In this document: positions 54,161 to 63,806 of the stretch, one piece after another | Numbering within the stretch: position 1 is the stretch's first letter | How the letters are laid out: the number at the start of each line of letters is the position of its first letter | NCBI RefSeq assembly: GCF_007290395.2 | Contig: NZ_CP041656.2 | Span: forward strand, 6,915,501 to 6,979,500 | DNA: 64,000 bases | Origin: Bradyrhizobium cosmicum | GTDB lineage: Bacteria; Pseudomonadota; Alphaproteobacteria; Rhizobiales; Xanthobacteraceae | Direction: 5' to 3' | Position numbers and translations under genes: made by a program | Notes under the pieces: generated by a model | Seen by the model: only the letters and a program-made list of their open reading frames with translations | What the model was told of the DNA's origin: nothing | Database searches by the model: none

Positions 54161-54287
54161 GAAGGTCGGGATGAGGGGGAGTCTCCGCGAGGACGGTGAG
54201 AGTGGGATTCGTGGAGAGTCCCCTTCACCCGGAATTTGCTCTCGCAAATTCCGGCCTCTCCCCGCAAGCGGGGAGAGGCGAAGGAAG
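54111..54287. repeat. MITE-like inverted-repeat element, family E, overlapping a gene end
   Basis: Begins CTTCTCCTTCGCCCCGCTTGCG and ends with its approximate complement (CCCGCAAGCGGGGAGAGGCG then AAGGAAG); inner arms GATGAGGGGGAGTCTCCGCG and GTGGAGAGTCCCCTTCACCC pair, and GGAATTTGCTCTCGCAAATTCC is a further hairpin. It overlaps the end of the MATE gene and stops two bases before the pyrD stop codon. Confidence 0.85.
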
Positions 54288-54289
54288 AC

Positions 54290-55387
54290 TCACATCCCCG
54301 GCCAGTCTTCCGCAGTCAGCGTCGCCGCATCCGCGCCGACGATCTCCGACAGCGAATCCCGCCCTGTCCGCAGCAGCGTCGAGGTCAGGTCGCGCTTGAT
54401 CTCGTCGACGAGACCAAGGCCCTTGTAGACCAGCGACGAATAGAGCTGGATCAGGCTCGCGCCCGCACGGATCTTCGTCAGCGCGGCGCCACCGGAATCG
54501 ACGCCGCCGACGCCGATCAAGGGGAATGCGCCCTCGACGCGCACATAGGTCTCGGCAACCATGCGCGTCGACAGGCGGAACAGCGGCCGGCCGGACAGGC
54601 CGCCCTGCTCCTTGGCGCGCGTGTCCTCGCGCAGCGTGCTCGGCCGCGCGATGGTCGTGTTGGAGACGATCATGCCGTCGACCCGGCGCGAGCGCGCCAC
54701 CTGCACGACGTCGTCGAGCTGGGCGAGGCTCAGATCCGGCGCGATCTTGAGCAGCACCGGCGTGTCGCCGGCCTTCTGGCGCACCCGCTCGCGTGCGTCG
54801 ATCACGCGCCCGAGGAGATCGTCGAGCAGCGCGCCTTCCTGCAGATTGCGCAGGCCCGGCGTGTTCGGCGAGGAGACGTTGACGGTGAAGTAGCTCGCCA
54901 CCGGCGCAAAGGTCTCGATCAGCTTGACGTAGTCGGCGACACGATCGGCTGAATCCTTGTTGGCGCCGACATTGACGCCGACGATGCCGCCGTGCTGCGC
55001 GCGCGCGGCAAGCCGGCGCAGCACCACTTCGGCGCCGTCATTGTTGAAGCCCATGCGGTTGATGACGGCCTCGTCGCGCTCGAGGCGAAACAGCCGCGGC
55101 CGCGGATTGCCGGCCTGCGGCTTCGGCGTCACCGAACCGATCTCGACGAAACCGAAGCCGAGTCGCAGCAGCGCGTCCGGCACCTCCGCGCTCTTGTCGA
55201 AACCCGCGGCCATGCCGATTGGATTGGGGAAGTTGAGCCCGAAGGCGCGCACCGCGAGCTTGGGATCGCCGGCGCGCGGCTTGCCCGGCGGCAGGAAGCG
55301 CAGGCCCTGGATCGCGAGGCGATGCGCATCCTCCGGATCGAGCCAGCGCAGCACCGGAAGCGAAAAAGCGTCGAAGGCGCGGATCAC
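54290..55387 (-). CDS. pyrD: Dihydroorotate dehydrogenase (quinone), class 2
   Basis: Oxidises dihydroorotate to orotate, passing electrons to quinone at the inner membrane. The 365-residue flavoprotein has the class 2 N-terminal helix ([20 protein letters not shown]), [14 protein letters not shown], the catalytic serine loop [17 protein letters not shown], and the FMN-binding [13 protein letters not shown]. Its start is GTG 55387, which overlaps the DUF952 stop (GTGA), so the two are co-translated. The frame is open further upstream only as a shadow of the DUF952 gene. Confidence 0.95.
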   Translation of the reverse strand: MIRAFDAFSLPVLRWLDPEDAHRLAIQGLRFLPPGKPRAGDPKLAVRAFGLNFPNPIGMAAGFDKSAEVPDALLRLGFGFVEIGSVTPKPQAGNPRPRLFRLERDEAVINRMGFNNDGAEVVLRRLAARAQHGGIVGVNVGANKDSADRVADYVKLIETFAPVASYFTVNVSSPNTPGLRNLQEGALLDDLLGRVIDARERVRQKAGDTPVLLKIAPDLSLAQLDDVVQVARSRRVDGMIVSNTTIARPSTLREDTRAKEQGGLSGRPLFRLSTRMVAETYVRVEGAFPLIGVGGVDSGGAALTKIRAGASLIQLYSSLVYKGLGLVDEIKRDLTSTLLRTGRDSLSEIVGADAATLTAEDWPGM

Positions 55388-55728
55388 GGCAGAAGCTCCG
55401 GAATGTCGTGGCCGCCATCGGAGCGCATGTTGAGGTTTATCACCGAGAGCACCGCGCCGAGATCGAGCTCGCCATAGAGATGCGGAAACAGCTCCTCGTT
55501 GCGCGAGCGCTCCCAGCGCAATTCGCCGCCAAGCGCATCGCCGTCGACCTCGACCAGGAACAGCGCCCGCTGGCCGAAATAATGCTTGCGCAAGGTCTCT
55601 GGAACCTGAGCGGCGGTCGAGAAGTGGATGAAACCGTCGCGCGAATCGTCCTCGCTGCCGAGGTAAACACCCTGCCGTTCCGCCTCGCGCCAGGCCGAGG
55701 CCGGACAGATTTTGTAGATCTTGACCAC
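55384..55728 (-). CDS. DUF952 family protein
   Basis: A 114-residue cytoplasmic protein of the DUF952 family, sometimes compared to glutathione S-transferase-like or ADP-ribosyltransferase-like folds; function unknown. The family motifs [36 protein letters not shown] and [11 protein letters not shown] are present. I use GTG 55728 because it puts YKIC at residues 4-7, as usual; the frame upstream runs through a structured region. Co-translated with pyrD. Confidence 0.82.
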   Translation of the reverse strand: MVKIYKICPASAWREAERQGVYLGSEDDSRDGFIHFSTAAQVPETLRKHYFGQRALFLVEVDGDALGGELRWERSRNEELFPHLYGELDLGAVLSVINLNMRSDGGHDIPELLP

Positions 55729-55751
55729 CGCTTGCGGAGCCCTTTGAATTT

Positions 55752-55838
55752 CCCGGGTTTTTTCGGTCTCTTGCGGGTCTTGAAACCCGGGCGCGACCGT
55801 AAAGGCGGCTCCCCCTGAACTCAAGAGTTAGAGCCGCC
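55752..55838. other. Two adjacent stem-loops in the DUF952/S24 divergent region
   Basis: CCCGGGTTT (55752) pairs with AAACCCGGG (55783); GGCGGCTC (55804) pairs with GAGCCGCC (55831), with ACTCAAGAGT as inner hairpin. Both arms are perfect. They lie in the 181-bp gap and could be a leader structure, a small RNA or a repeat; no known riboswitch is recognised. Confidence 0.45.
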
Positions 55839-55909
55839 CCTTGCACGGGAAACGGAAAACCGGTTGATTTGAGGACAGTTTTCCTGAGTTGCTACGGGCT
55901 GGACCTTTC

Positions 55910-56563
55910 ATGGTCAGGCAGGCCAAAGCGCAGAGGATACTCTCTCACGACCAGATCTGGGTCGCGCTGGATCGGCTGGCGGAGCGCGCCGGCCTGTCGC
56001 CGTCCGGTCTTGCCAGGCGCGCCGGGCTCGACCCCACCACCTTCAACAGGTCCAAGCGCGTCACCGCCGACGGCCGCGAGCGCTGGCCCTCCACCGAATC
56101 GATCGCCAAGGCGCTGGCGGCGACCGGCGACTCGCTCGATACCTTTGCCAGACTGGTCGGCGACGATCCAGGCGACGGCCGTTCGCTGCCGCTGCTCGAT
56201 TTTGCGCTGGCCGGCGCGAGCGGCGCCTTCGACGAGCAAGGCCATCCCTCCGGCAAGGGCTGGACCGAGACCGCGCTTCCCACCGACGAGGACAGCCACA
56301 TCTTTGCGATGGAGATCTCCGGCGACGCGCTCGCGCCGGTGTATCGCAGCGGCGACATCATCCTGGTCTCGCCCCGCGCGCCGATCCGCAAAGGGGATCG
56401 CGTGGTGGTGAAGACCAAAGCGGGCGAAGTCACGATCGCGACGTTGAAGCGACGCACGGCCCGGTCGCTGGAATTGCAGCCGCTCGAAGCGGCGCAGTCC
56501 GAGCGCACAATCGCGGCGAACGACGTCGGCTGGATCGCGCGCATCTTGTGGGCAAGCCAGTGA
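55910..56563 (+). CDS. HTH regulator with S24/LexA-like domain lacking Ser and Lys
   Basis: A 217-residue regulator. Residues ~18-70 form a helix-turn-helix (LAERAGLSPSGLARRAGLDP, then TTFNRSKRV). The C-terminal domain has the S24 fold (EISGDALAPVYRSGDIILVS and GDRVVVKTKAGEVTIATLKR). In LexA-type proteins GDS(M) carries the nucleophile Ser and EVTVK the Lys; here they are Ala140 and Ala177. Self-cleavage is therefore not expected; it may be a constitutive or ligand-controlled repressor. ATG 55910 is used. It is divergent from DUF952-pyrD. Confidence 0.85.
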   Translation: MVRQAKAQRILSHDQIWVALDRLAERAGLSPSGLARRAGLDPTTFNRSKRVTADGRERWPSTESIAKALAATGDSLDTFARLVGDDPGDGRSLPLLDFALAGASGAFDEQGHPSGKGWTETALPTDEDSHIFAMEISGDALAPVYRSGDIILVSPRAPIRKGDRVVVKTKAGEVTIATLKRRTARSLELQPLEAAQSERTIAANDVGWIARILWASQ

Positions 56564-56684
56564 TTGCACCGCGACCGGATCATGACACCGGCCGCGACGC
56601 ATCTCTCCCCGGCGACTTGCGACTCAGCGCTGCTCTCGCTTAGGTTCCCCACGCATTGCCGATCGAATTTTTCGCAGGGGGAAT

Positions 56685-57440
56685 ATGATGAATCGCCGTC
56701 ATGCATTGAAGGCTTTAGCGGGTCTCGCGCTCTGTCCGGTGTGCAAGCCGAGCTTCGCCGCCGAAGGCGCGCATTGGAGCTATGAGGGCGCCGGCGCCCC
56801 GGCCAAATGGGGCGATCTCGATGCAGCCAACAAGGCCTGCGCGGTCGGCCTGCAGCAATCGCCGATCGACATCGAAGCGACGGTCAAATCGCAATTGCCC
56901 GCGCTGAAGGTGAACTGGGGCAAGAGCGCCGACACCATCGTCAACAACGGGCATACCATCCAACTCAACTTCGCCGAAGGCAGCACGCTCACGCTCGGCG
57001 ACGTCAAGTACAAGTTGCTCCAGGTGCACTTCCACCGCCCGAGCGAGCACCAGATCGGCGGCAAGAATTTTCCGATGGAGGCGCATTTCGTCCATCGCAA
57101 CGATGCAGGCGGTCTCGCGGTGGTCGGCGTACTGATGGCCGAGGGCAGGCCGAACGCCGCCTTCGGCAAGATCGTCAAGACCATGCCGGCGGCCGAAGGG
57201 CCCGCGGTGAAAGCCGATCCGAGCATCGATCCCCACGCTATGCTGCCCACGAAGCTCAGCTATTTCCGCTATCCCGGCTCGCTGACCACGCCGCCCTGCT
57301 CCGAAGTCGTCGAATGGCTGCTGCTGACCACCCCGGTCCAGGTGTCGGCGGCCGACGTCGCGGCGTTCGCAAAACTCTATCCGATGAACGCCCGCCCGGT
57401 GCAGAAGGACAACCGGCGCTACGTGCTGCGCTCGATCTGA
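56685..57440 (+). CDS. Alpha-class carbonic anhydrase, exported
   Basis: A 251-residue periplasmic zinc enzyme that interconverts CO2 and bicarbonate. The leader NRRHALKALAGLALCPVC has a twin-arginine pair, so export of the folded enzyme by Tat is possible. The mature domain shows QQSPIDIE, the zinc ligands in QVHFHRPSEH and MEAHFVH, and LTTPPCSEVVEW. Two ATGs in tandem (56685, 56688) follow GCAGGGGG. It converges on lysS with 16 bases between. Confidence 0.94.
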   Translation: MMNRRHALKALAGLALCPVCKPSFAAEGAHWSYEGAGAPAKWGDLDAANKACAVGLQQSPIDIEATVKSQLPALKVNWGKSADTIVNNGHTIQLNFAEGSTLTLGDVKYKLLQVHFHRPSEHQIGGKNFPMEAHFVHRNDAGGLAVVGVLMAEGRPNAAFGKIVKTMPAAEGPAVKADPSIDPHAMLPTKLSYFRYPGSLTTPPCSEVVEWLLLTTPVQVSAADVAAFAKLYPMNARPVQKDNRRYVLRSI

Positions 57441-57456
57441 GCGGCGGCAGCAGATC

Positions 57457-59100
57457 CTACGCGCTCCGCGCCAGCGCGCCGTCGATCATGTTCACTGCGT
57501 TCTGGATGCCGTACACCGCCACGAAGGAGCCGAAACGCGGCCCCTTCTCCTGGCCGAGCAGCACCTGGTAGAGCATATTGAACCAGTCGAGCGTCACGCC
57601 CGGCCGGCCGTCCTTGCCCTTCTTGACCTGGTCGAGGAACGGCTCGCGGCGGCCGATCTCGTAGACCACGTTCTGGATGTCTTCCGGCGTTGCATCCTGC
57701 GGCAACTGCGACAGCGCGTCGCGCAGATCCTGCAACGCGGCGCGCTCGACCTCGGTCGGTTCGCGGAACTGCTTCGTCGGCGCGACGAAGTCGCGGTAAT
57801 AGTTGATGGCGTAGCCGACCATCGCATCGAGCTTTGGATGCGTCTGCGGGCTTACGCCGGGACGGTAGCGGCCGATGAAGCCCCATAGCGTCTCGGCATT
57901 CTCCGCATTCGACGACGACACCAGCGTGAGCAGGAGCTGGAAGGTGACGGGCATATCGCCCTTCGGCGGATGGCCGCTGTGGACGTGCCAGACCGGATTG
58001 CCGAGCTGCTGCTTGCCGTCCTGCTTGGCGAAGCCGTCGATGAACTGCTGGTAGTCGTCGACGTTGCGCGGGATGACGTCGAAATACAGCCGCTTGGCCG
58101 CCTTCGGCTCGCGATACATGAACAGCGACAGCGATTCCGGCGAGGCGTAGCGCAGCCATTCGTCGATGGTGAGGCCATTGCCCTTCGACTTCGAGATCTT
58201 CTGGCCCTTCTCGTCGAGGAAGAGCTCGTAGTTGAAGCCTTCGGGCGGGGTGCCGCCGAGCGCCCTGGCGATCGCACCGGACAGCTTCACGGAGTCGATC
58301 AGATCCTTGCCGGCCATCTCGTAGTCGACGCCGAGCGCAACCCAGCGCATCGCCCAGTCGGCCTTCCACTGGCATTTTACATTTCCGCCGGTGACGGGAG
58401 TTTCAACTTCCTGGTTGGTGTCAGGATCGACATACGTCACGGTGCCCGCCGCGACGTCGCGGCGGATCATCGGCACCTGCAGCACGACACCCGTGGTCTT
58501 GCTGATGGGCAGGAACGGCGAATAGGTCGCGCGGCGATCCGGGCCGAGCGTCGGCAGGATGATCGCCATCACCTTGTCGTAGGCAGCTAGCATCTTCAGC
58601 AGCGTCGCGTCGAAGCGGCCGGACGTATAATAGTCGGTCGAGCTGGCGAACTCGTAGTCGAAGCCGAAATGGTCGAGGAAGGCGCGCAGACGCGCGTTGT
58701 TGTGCGCGCCGAACGACGGGTACTCGTTGGAGAACGGATCCGGCACGCGCGTCAGCGGCTTGCCGAGATGCGCGGCCAGCATCTCCTTGTTGGGGACGTT
58801 GTCGGGCACTTTCCGAAACCCGTCCATGTCGTCGGAGAAGGCGAGCAGGCGCGTCTTGATCTTGTCTTCAGTCAGCACGCGGAAGGCGTGGCGCACCATC
58901 GAGGTGCGCGCGACCTCGCCGAACGTGCCGATATGCGGCAGGCCGGACGGGCCGTAGCCGGTCTCGAACAGCACCTCGTCCTTGGGGCTCTTCTTCAGCC
59001 GCGCGACAATGGCCTTCGCCTGCTCGAACGGCCAGGCGTTGGATTGTTCGGCGAGCGCACGCAGGTCGCTCGGGCTAGCGGCAAGATCGATAACGGACAT
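57457..59100 (-). CDS. lysS: Lysyl-tRNA synthetase, class I
   Basis: Charges tRNA(Lys). The 547-residue product is the class I form (Rossmann fold), typical of archaea and alphaproteobacteria and unrelated to the class II enzyme of E. coli. HIGTFGEV at 56-63 is the HIGH-type motif and KISKSKGN near residue 300 the KMSKS-type loop. ATG 59100 ([12 protein letters not shown]) is chosen over a longer frame that begins inside the repeat at 59176. Confidence 0.97.
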   Translation of the reverse strand: MSVIDLAASPSDLRALAEQSNAWPFEQAKAIVARLKKSPKDEVLFETGYGPSGLPHIGTFGEVARTSMVRHAFRVLTEDKIKTRLLAFSDDMDGFRKVPDNVPNKEMLAAHLGKPLTRVPDPFSNEYPSFGAHNNARLRAFLDHFGFDYEFASSTDYYTSGRFDATLLKMLAAYDKVMAIILPTLGPDRRATYSPFLPISKTTGVVLQVPMIRRDVAAGTVTYVDPDTNQEVETPVTGGNVKCQWKADWAMRWVALGVDYEMAGKDLIDSVKLSGAIARALGGTPPEGFNYELFLDEKGQKISKSKGNGLTIDEWLRYASPESLSLFMYREPKAAKRLYFDVIPRNVDDYQQFIDGFAKQDGKQQLGNPVWHVHSGHPPKGDMPVTFQLLLTLVSSSNAENAETLWGFIGRYRPGVSPQTHPKLDAMVGYAINYYRDFVAPTKQFREPTEVERAALQDLRDALSQLPQDATPEDIQNVVYEIGRREPFLDQVKKGKDGRPGVTLDWFNMLYQVLLGQEKGPRFGSFVAVYGIQNAVNMIDGALARSA

Positions 59101-59175
59101 CAGGGCCTCCGGGCCGCGGAAAATAGCGATTTCCGGGCCAAATGCAATTTTGTGGGGCGAAGCAGCCGCCTCAGC

Positions 59176-59262
59176 CGTCATTGCGAGCGAAGCGAAGCAA
59201 TCCAGAATCTTTCCGCGGAAACAGTCTGGATTGCTTCGTCGCTGCGCTCCTCGCAATGACCG
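59176..59262. repeat. Intergenic inverted repeat, family F (GTCATTGCGAGCG type)
   Basis: CGTCATTGCGAGCGAAGCGA-AGCAATCCAGA faces TCTGGATTGCTTCGTCGCTG-CGCTCCTCGCAATGAC, a long nearly perfect hairpin with a TTTCCGCGGAAA core. It lies between lysS and the binding-protein gene. Confidence 0.9.
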
Positions 59263-59278
59263 TGAGGAAGCAGCGAAA

Positions 59279-60214
59279 CTAAAACGGGCTCACCGAAAAA
59301 TACCGCAGCCACAGATCGGTGTAGCGGCCTTTTTCCCAGACGCGGAACAGGGCCCAGTTCAGGGCCTGGCGCAGCACGTCGTTGCCCTTGCGGACGGCGA
59401 TGCCGATGCCTTCGCCGAAGAAGCGGCTCTCGACGAACGGGCCGCCGGAGAAGGCGCAGCAATCGCCGGAATCGGTGCCGTTGATCCAGAACGCCAGCGA
59501 GATGGCATCACCGAAGATGAAATCGACCTCGCCCTTGCGCAAGGCGCTCCGGAGCGCGTCGTCGTTGGGATAGCCGTGCAGCTCGGCGTCGGTGAACATC
59601 GCCTTCAGATAGGCCTCATGCGCGGAGCCGGCGATCACCCCGACCTTCTTGCCTTCGAGATATTCGGGCCGGATCTCCGGCATCACCGCGTCCTTGCGCG
59701 AGGCGAAGCGCGCCGGCACGCGGTAATAGGGATCGGTGAAGTCGACGCGGGCGCGCAGCTGCGGGCTCACCGCCATCGAGGCGATGATGGCATCGCCGCG
59801 GTTGGAGGAGAGTGCATCGACCAGCGTCTCGAAGCGGCGCATCTGCACCGTGCAGGTGACCTTGATCTCATCGCACAGCGCGCGGGCCAGGTCGACATTG
59901 AAGCCGGCGGGGTTGCCGTCCGCGCCGGTGTAGTTGAACGGCGGATAGTCGGTCTCGGTCAGGAAGCGGATCACGGTCAGGCGTGACAGGTCCGGCCGCT
60001 CCGGCCGCCGCCGCGGGTCCCAGAATCCGGGCACGGCCTGCGGTGCAGCCTGGGGAGCGACCTGTGTTGCGGCCTGGGGGGCCGCTGGAGGCTGCTTGGC
60101 CGGAGCCTGGGCCTCGGCGGCCGTCAGGCCCGAAAGCAGGCAAACGCCGGCCGCCATGCCAAGCAGGACACGGCGCACGGTTTTTGACGATCTTGCCTGT
60201 CGCGACGGGGCCAT
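59279..60214 (-). CDS. ABC transporter substrate-binding protein, amino acid type
   Basis: A 311-residue periplasmic family-3 binding protein. The signal peptide ([20 protein letters not shown], cleaved near AEA) is followed by an Ala/Pro/Gln-rich linker of ~40 residues and the binding fold ([64 protein letters not shown]). Two adjacent Cys (DCCAF) are unusual for the family. No transporter genes are next to it, so it is an orphan. Ligand unknown. Confidence 0.88.
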   Translation of the reverse strand: MAPSRQARSSKTVRRVLLGMAAGVCLLSGLTAAEAQAPAKQPPAAPQAATQVAPQAAPQAVPGFWDPRRRPERPDLSRLTVIRFLTETDYPPFNYTGADGNPAGFNVDLARALCDEIKVTCTVQMRRFETLVDALSSNRGDAIIASMAVSPQLRARVDFTDPYYRVPARFASRKDAVMPEIRPEYLEGKKVGVIAGSAHEAYLKAMFTDAELHGYPNDDALRSALRKGEVDFIFGDAISLAFWINGTDSGDCCAFSGGPFVESRFFGEGIGIAVRKGNDVLRQALNWALFRVWEKGRYTDLWLRYFSVSPF

Positions 60215-60306
60215 CGGCGGGAAATGAACGAATTTCGTTGGGATCGGAGGGCGTTATAGACCATCCGCCCGGGAACGCGAGTGCCGATTGCGGCTAAGGG
60301 TGGAGC

Positions 60307-60897
60307 CTAGAGATACCGCTTCAGGTCCGCCGCCGCCTCTTCCGGCGTCCGCTTCAGGTTGAACGGCGAGACGAACCGGCCGTCGCGATCCATTAGATAG
60401 ATCAGCGCGGTGTGGTCCATGGTGTAGTCGCCGTCCTTGGTCGGGACCTTCTTGGCGTAGACCCGGTAGGACTTAATGACGTTGGCGATCGCCTCGGGAT
60501 CGCCGCTAAGGCCTTCGAGATGCGGGTCGAAGCTCGACAGATAGTCCTTCATCGTCGCGGGTGTATCGCGCTCGGGATCGACCGAGATGAAGACGGCATT
60601 GACCTTGTCGGCGTCCTTGCCCATCGCGCGCAGCACTTCCGAGATCTCGAACAGCGAGGTCGGGCACACGTCGGGGCAATGGGTGTAGCCGAAGAAGATC
60701 AGGGTCGGCTTGCCCTTCAGGTTCTTGTCGGTGACGGCTTTGCCGTGCTGGTCGGTGAGCTGGAACGGCCCCCCGATCGCGGCCGGCTGCGCCACTTTGC
60801 TGACCCCGCCCATGGCCCAGAACACGAGCAGCAGCCCGACGATGAGGCTTGCGGCGAAGGCGGTCGCGATCACCAGCGGACGGGCGGCTGAACTCAT
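60307..60897 (-). CDS. SCO1/SenC/PrrC copper-chaperone family protein
   Basis: A 196-residue membrane-anchored thioredoxin-fold protein for copper delivery to cytochrome oxidase or redox control. After an N-terminal helix (~8-30), the domain has the copper Cys pair Cys74 and Cys78 in GYTHCPDVCPTS, the conserved FISVDPERDTP, and the ligand His162 in MDHTALIYLMD. All three metal ligands are present. It overlaps no gene; a small membrane protein gene lies 24 bases upstream on the same strand. Confidence 0.94.
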   Translation of the reverse strand: MSSAARPLVIATAFAASLIVGLLLVFWAMGGVSKVAQPAAIGGPFQLTDQHGKAVTDKNLKGKPTLIFFGYTHCPDVCPTSLFEISEVLRAMGKDADKVNAVFISVDPERDTPATMKDYLSSFDPHLEGLSGDPEAIANVIKSYRVYAKKVPTKDGDYTMDHTALIYLMDRDGRFVSPFNLKRTPEEAAADLKRYL

Positions 60898-60921
60898 GAG
60901 CGGAAAACTTCCTGTCGCGGG

Positions 60922-61116
60922 TCAGAAGCAGGCGGCAAAGCCGGTCCTGATCATTTCGAAGAACACCTGGCTGCCATAGTGGAACCACAGCGCCAGTGCG
61001 CCGAGCACGACCAGCCCGCCGACTCCGGCGCCAGCTGACAGCAGCACGAGCGGAAGCCGGCCGGCAGTGGGCGAATTGTCCTGTACCGGATGGGTGGGGT
61101 GCAGTGGTTGAGCCAT
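60922..61116 (-). CDS. Small single-pass membrane protein near SCO
   Basis: A 64-residue protein: a His/Pro-rich start, one hydrophobic segment (LPLVLLSAGAGVGGLVVLGA to LALWF), and a short end with one Cys (FAACF). It lies 24 bases before the SCO gene and is likely co-transcribed, so a role in oxidase assembly is possible but unproven. The start ATG 61116 is the only suitable one. No family is recognised. Confidence 0.65.
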   Translation of the reverse strand: MAQPLHPTHPVQDNSPTAGRLPLVLLSAGAGVGGLVVLGALALWFHYGSQVFFEMIRTGFAACF

Positions 61117-61222
61117 GACAATTATCGGGGCGAAGGCCGCGGTTCCTGCCCTTCAAATAGGCTTCAGCCCGCCCGCGGGCAAGCGCCACGGGCGGACCAA
61201 GGATCACGTCATGCTGACAGTC

Positions 61223-61747
61223 TCAGCGAAGCAGCTGGCCCCGAGCGGACTCCAGCTCTTCCGTCTTCGGTGAAGGTCGTGGCGAGGCGGGCCTGCTGGT
61301 GGAAGCCTGCGCGTCCAGGTAGCAGGGCTTGTACATGGCCTGGAGCTGCTTGCCCTTCAGGAACAGCATATGCGGGGTGAGGCCGCCGCGCTGGTTGATC
61401 CACCGTTTCACCTGCGACGGATACATCGCATAGAGCATCTGCGTCGCCTCGGTGTTGGTGACGGCGCGGCCGTTGGTGCCGAAGTCCCAGGCGGCGTGGA
61501 AGCCCAGCGTCGCGTGCGAGGTCACACAGATGCGGTCGTGCGGGATGGCGCCGAGGACGATGGTGCAGGCCGAGGCGCAGAGTCCGTCGATGATGACGGT
61601 GTCACCGGACTGACGCAGGTCCTGGTACTTGTCGACGTAGGTTCCGATCCGGCCGCCGCGGTCATCCGCGATCCGAACCACCGCGTGAGAAGTCCCCATG
61701 CCCACGATCAGGAGAACCGCCGCGAGCAACCCCGTCAGAACCTTCAT
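61223..61747 (-). CDS. Secreted ClpP/SppA-like predicted periplasmic protein (COG3904-like)
   Basis: A 174-residue exported protein. A signal peptide (MKVLTGLLAAVLLIVGMGTS, cleaved near AVV) precedes a ClpP/crotonase-like core: YVDKYQDLRQSGDTVIIDGL, then CASACTIVLGAIPHDRICV with the Ser of CASACT in the nucleophile position of such proteases, and ATLGFHAAWD. The C-terminus is Pro/Ser-rich. Catalytic activity is inferred. ATG 61747 is chosen since it begins the signal peptide; the frame upstream is not conserved-looking. Confidence 0.78.
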   Translation of the reverse strand: MKVLTGLLAAVLLIVGMGTSHAVVRIADDRGGRIGTYVDKYQDLRQSGDTVIIDGLCASACTIVLGAIPHDRICVTSHATLGFHAAWDFGTNGRAVTNTEATQMLYAMYPSQVKRWINQRGGLTPHMLFLKGKQLQAMYKPCYLDAQASTSRPASPRPSPKTEELESARGQLLR

Positions 61748-62012
61748 TGTCCCCCGCCCCAGTCGAATTCGAATCCGCGTGTCAGGTGGTGATGCGCAGC
61801 TAGCGTCGGTCGTAACCGGGGTTTTGTCTAGGCACGCCGTCTCGTTCAAAACAAATTCAAATCCAGTGTTGCGCCCGCGCTGCACTTCAGGCCCGTCTCG
61901 GTCTCAAAGTGGAACAAGTTAACGATGTCTTACGCGACAAGCGCTTGATCTCGGCTGCAACCGCTGGCTTCAATCCCGTGCAACTACAGGGGAACCATGA
62001 AGGGGGAGACGC

Positions 62013-63671
62013 ATGGCTGAAGAGACTGATGTCATCGTCGTCGGTGCAGGCCTGTCTGGACTGGTGGCCGCGACCGAAATCGCGGATGCGGGCAAGCGCG
62101 TCGTCGTCCTCGACCAGGAGGGCGAGCAGTCGCTGGGCGGCCAGGCCTTCTGGTCGTTCGGCGGCTTATTCCTGGTCAATTCGCCGGAGCAGCGCCGGCT
62201 CGGCATCAAGGACTCGGTCGAGCTTGCGATGCAGGACTGGCTCGGCACCGCCGGCTTCGACCGCGACGATGATTTCTGGCCGCGCCAATGGGCCGAGGCC
62301 TATGTGGCTTTCGCGGCAGGCGAGAAGCGCGACTGGCTGCGCGCGATGGGCCATCGCATCTTCCCCGTGGTCGGCTGGGCCGAGCGCGGCGGCTATGACG
62401 CGATGGGCCACGGCAACTCGGTACCGCGTTTCCACGTCACCTGGGGAACCGGGCCCGGCATCGTCGAGCCGTTCGAGCGCCGTGCGCGCGAGGCCGTGAA
62501 GAGCGGGCGCCTCACCTTCAAGTTCCGCCATCGGGTCGATGCCCTCTCCATCACCAATGGCACGGTGGACGGCGTCAGCGGCGCCGTCCTCGCGCCCGAC
62601 ACGATCGAGCGCGGCAAAAGCTCTTCGCGCAATTCCGTCGGCGAATTTGCGCTGAAGGCGCAGGCGGTGATCGTGGCGTCCGGCGGCATCGGCGGCAATC
62701 ACGAGCTGGTGCGTCAAAACTGGCCGAAGCGGCTCGGCGAGCCGCCCAAGTTCATGATCTCCGGCGTGCCCGAGCATGTCGACGGCCGCATGATCGGCAT
62801 CACCGAAAAATCAGGCGCACGGCTGATCAACCGCGACCGCATGTGGCATTATGTCGAGGGCATCCAGAACTGGAATCCGATCTGGCCGCGCCACGGCATC
62901 CGCATCCTGCCAGGCCCATCCTCGATGTGGTTCGACGCCACGGGCACGCGATTGCCGGCGCCGCTGTTCCCGGGCTCCGACACGCTCGGCCAGCTCCAGT
63001 ACATCATGTCCACCGGCTACGAATACTCCTGGTTCATCCTCACCCAGAGCATCATCAAGAAGGAATTTGCACTGTCGGGATCGGAGCAGAACCCTGATCT
63101 GACCGGCAAGAGCTGGCGCATGACATTGCGCCGCGCCACCAACAAGGGCGCGCCGGCGCCGGTGGAGGCCTTCAAGAGCCATGGTGTCGACTTCATCGTG
63201 CGCGACAGGCTGGAGGATCTCGTCGCGGAGATGAACAAGCTCGCCGGCAGCGACCTCCTCAAGCTCGAGCACATCAGGATGCAGATCGAGGCGCGCGACC
63301 GCGAGATCGCCAACCCCTACGTCAAGGATGCGCAGGTGATGAACATCCACAATGCGCGGCGCTATATCGGCGACAAGCTGATCCGCACCGCCGCGCCGCA
63401 CCGCATCCTCGATCCCGCGCGGGGACCGCTGATCGCGGTCAAGCTCAACATCCTCACCCGCAAGACGCTGGGCGGCTTCGAGACCGATCTCGACTCGCGC
63501 GTCTTCGGCAGCGAGGGCAGCGTCATTCCCGGCCTCTATGCGGTTGGCGAAGCCGCGGGCTTCGGCGGCGGCGGCGTGCACGGCTATCGCTCGCTGGAAG
63601 GCACCTTCCTCGGCGGCTGCCTGTTCTCGGGCCGCAATGCGGGCCGCGCGGCGGCGAAAGCTGTAGGGTGA
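62013..63671 (+). CDS. FAD-binding dehydrogenase, KstD/fumarate reductase flavoprotein type
   Basis: A 552-residue flavoprotein. The Rossmann motif VIVVGAGLSGLVAATEIADA is at residues ~7-26, ASGGIGGNHELVR in the middle, and the C-terminal FAD contact PGLYAVGEAAGFGGGGVHGY followed by LEGTFLGGCLFSGRNAG. This FAD_binding_2 group includes ketosteroid dehydrogenases; the substrate is unknown. The start ATG has AGGGGGAGAC before it. It stands alone, 265 bp after the secreted protein gene on the other strand; that gap shows no further gene. Confidence 0.9.
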   Translation: MAEETDVIVVGAGLSGLVAATEIADAGKRVVVLDQEGEQSLGGQAFWSFGGLFLVNSPEQRRLGIKDSVELAMQDWLGTAGFDRDDDFWPRQWAEAYVAFAAGEKRDWLRAMGHRIFPVVGWAERGGYDAMGHGNSVPRFHVTWGTGPGIVEPFERRAREAVKSGRLTFKFRHRVDALSITNGTVDGVSGAVLAPDTIERGKSSSRNSVGEFALKAQAVIVASGGIGGNHELVRQNWPKRLGEPPKFMISGVPEHVDGRMIGITEKSGARLINRDRMWHYVEGIQNWNPIWPRHGIRILPGPSSMWFDATGTRLPAPLFPGSDTLGQLQYIMSTGYEYSWFILTQSIIKKEFALSGSEQNPDLTGKSWRMTLRRATNKGAPAPVEAFKSHGVDFIVRDRLEDLVAEMNKLAGSDLLKLEHIRMQIEARDREIANPYVKDAQVMNIHNARRYIGDKLIRTAAPHRILDPARGPLIAVKLNILTRKTLGGFETDLDSRVFGSEGSVIPGLYAVGEAAGFGGGGVHGYRSLEGTFLGGCLFSGRNAGRAAAKAVG

Positions 63672-63806
63672 TGCGTGCGGCAATGTGGCCGCTCCAGCCG
63701 ATTTCAGTAAGCGACGCATGCATGCCCGGGCACGCATGCGTACCCGGGGTGGCAGAGCGCGGGGCACTGGGCTAGACAGGGCCGCCATTCCACCAGGAGA
63801 TCCCAA

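Noticed and set aside
61748..62012. 265-bp gap before the FAD dehydrogenase gene
   Set aside because: No credible frame, RNA or repeat element seen; it probably holds promoters for the two divergent genes.
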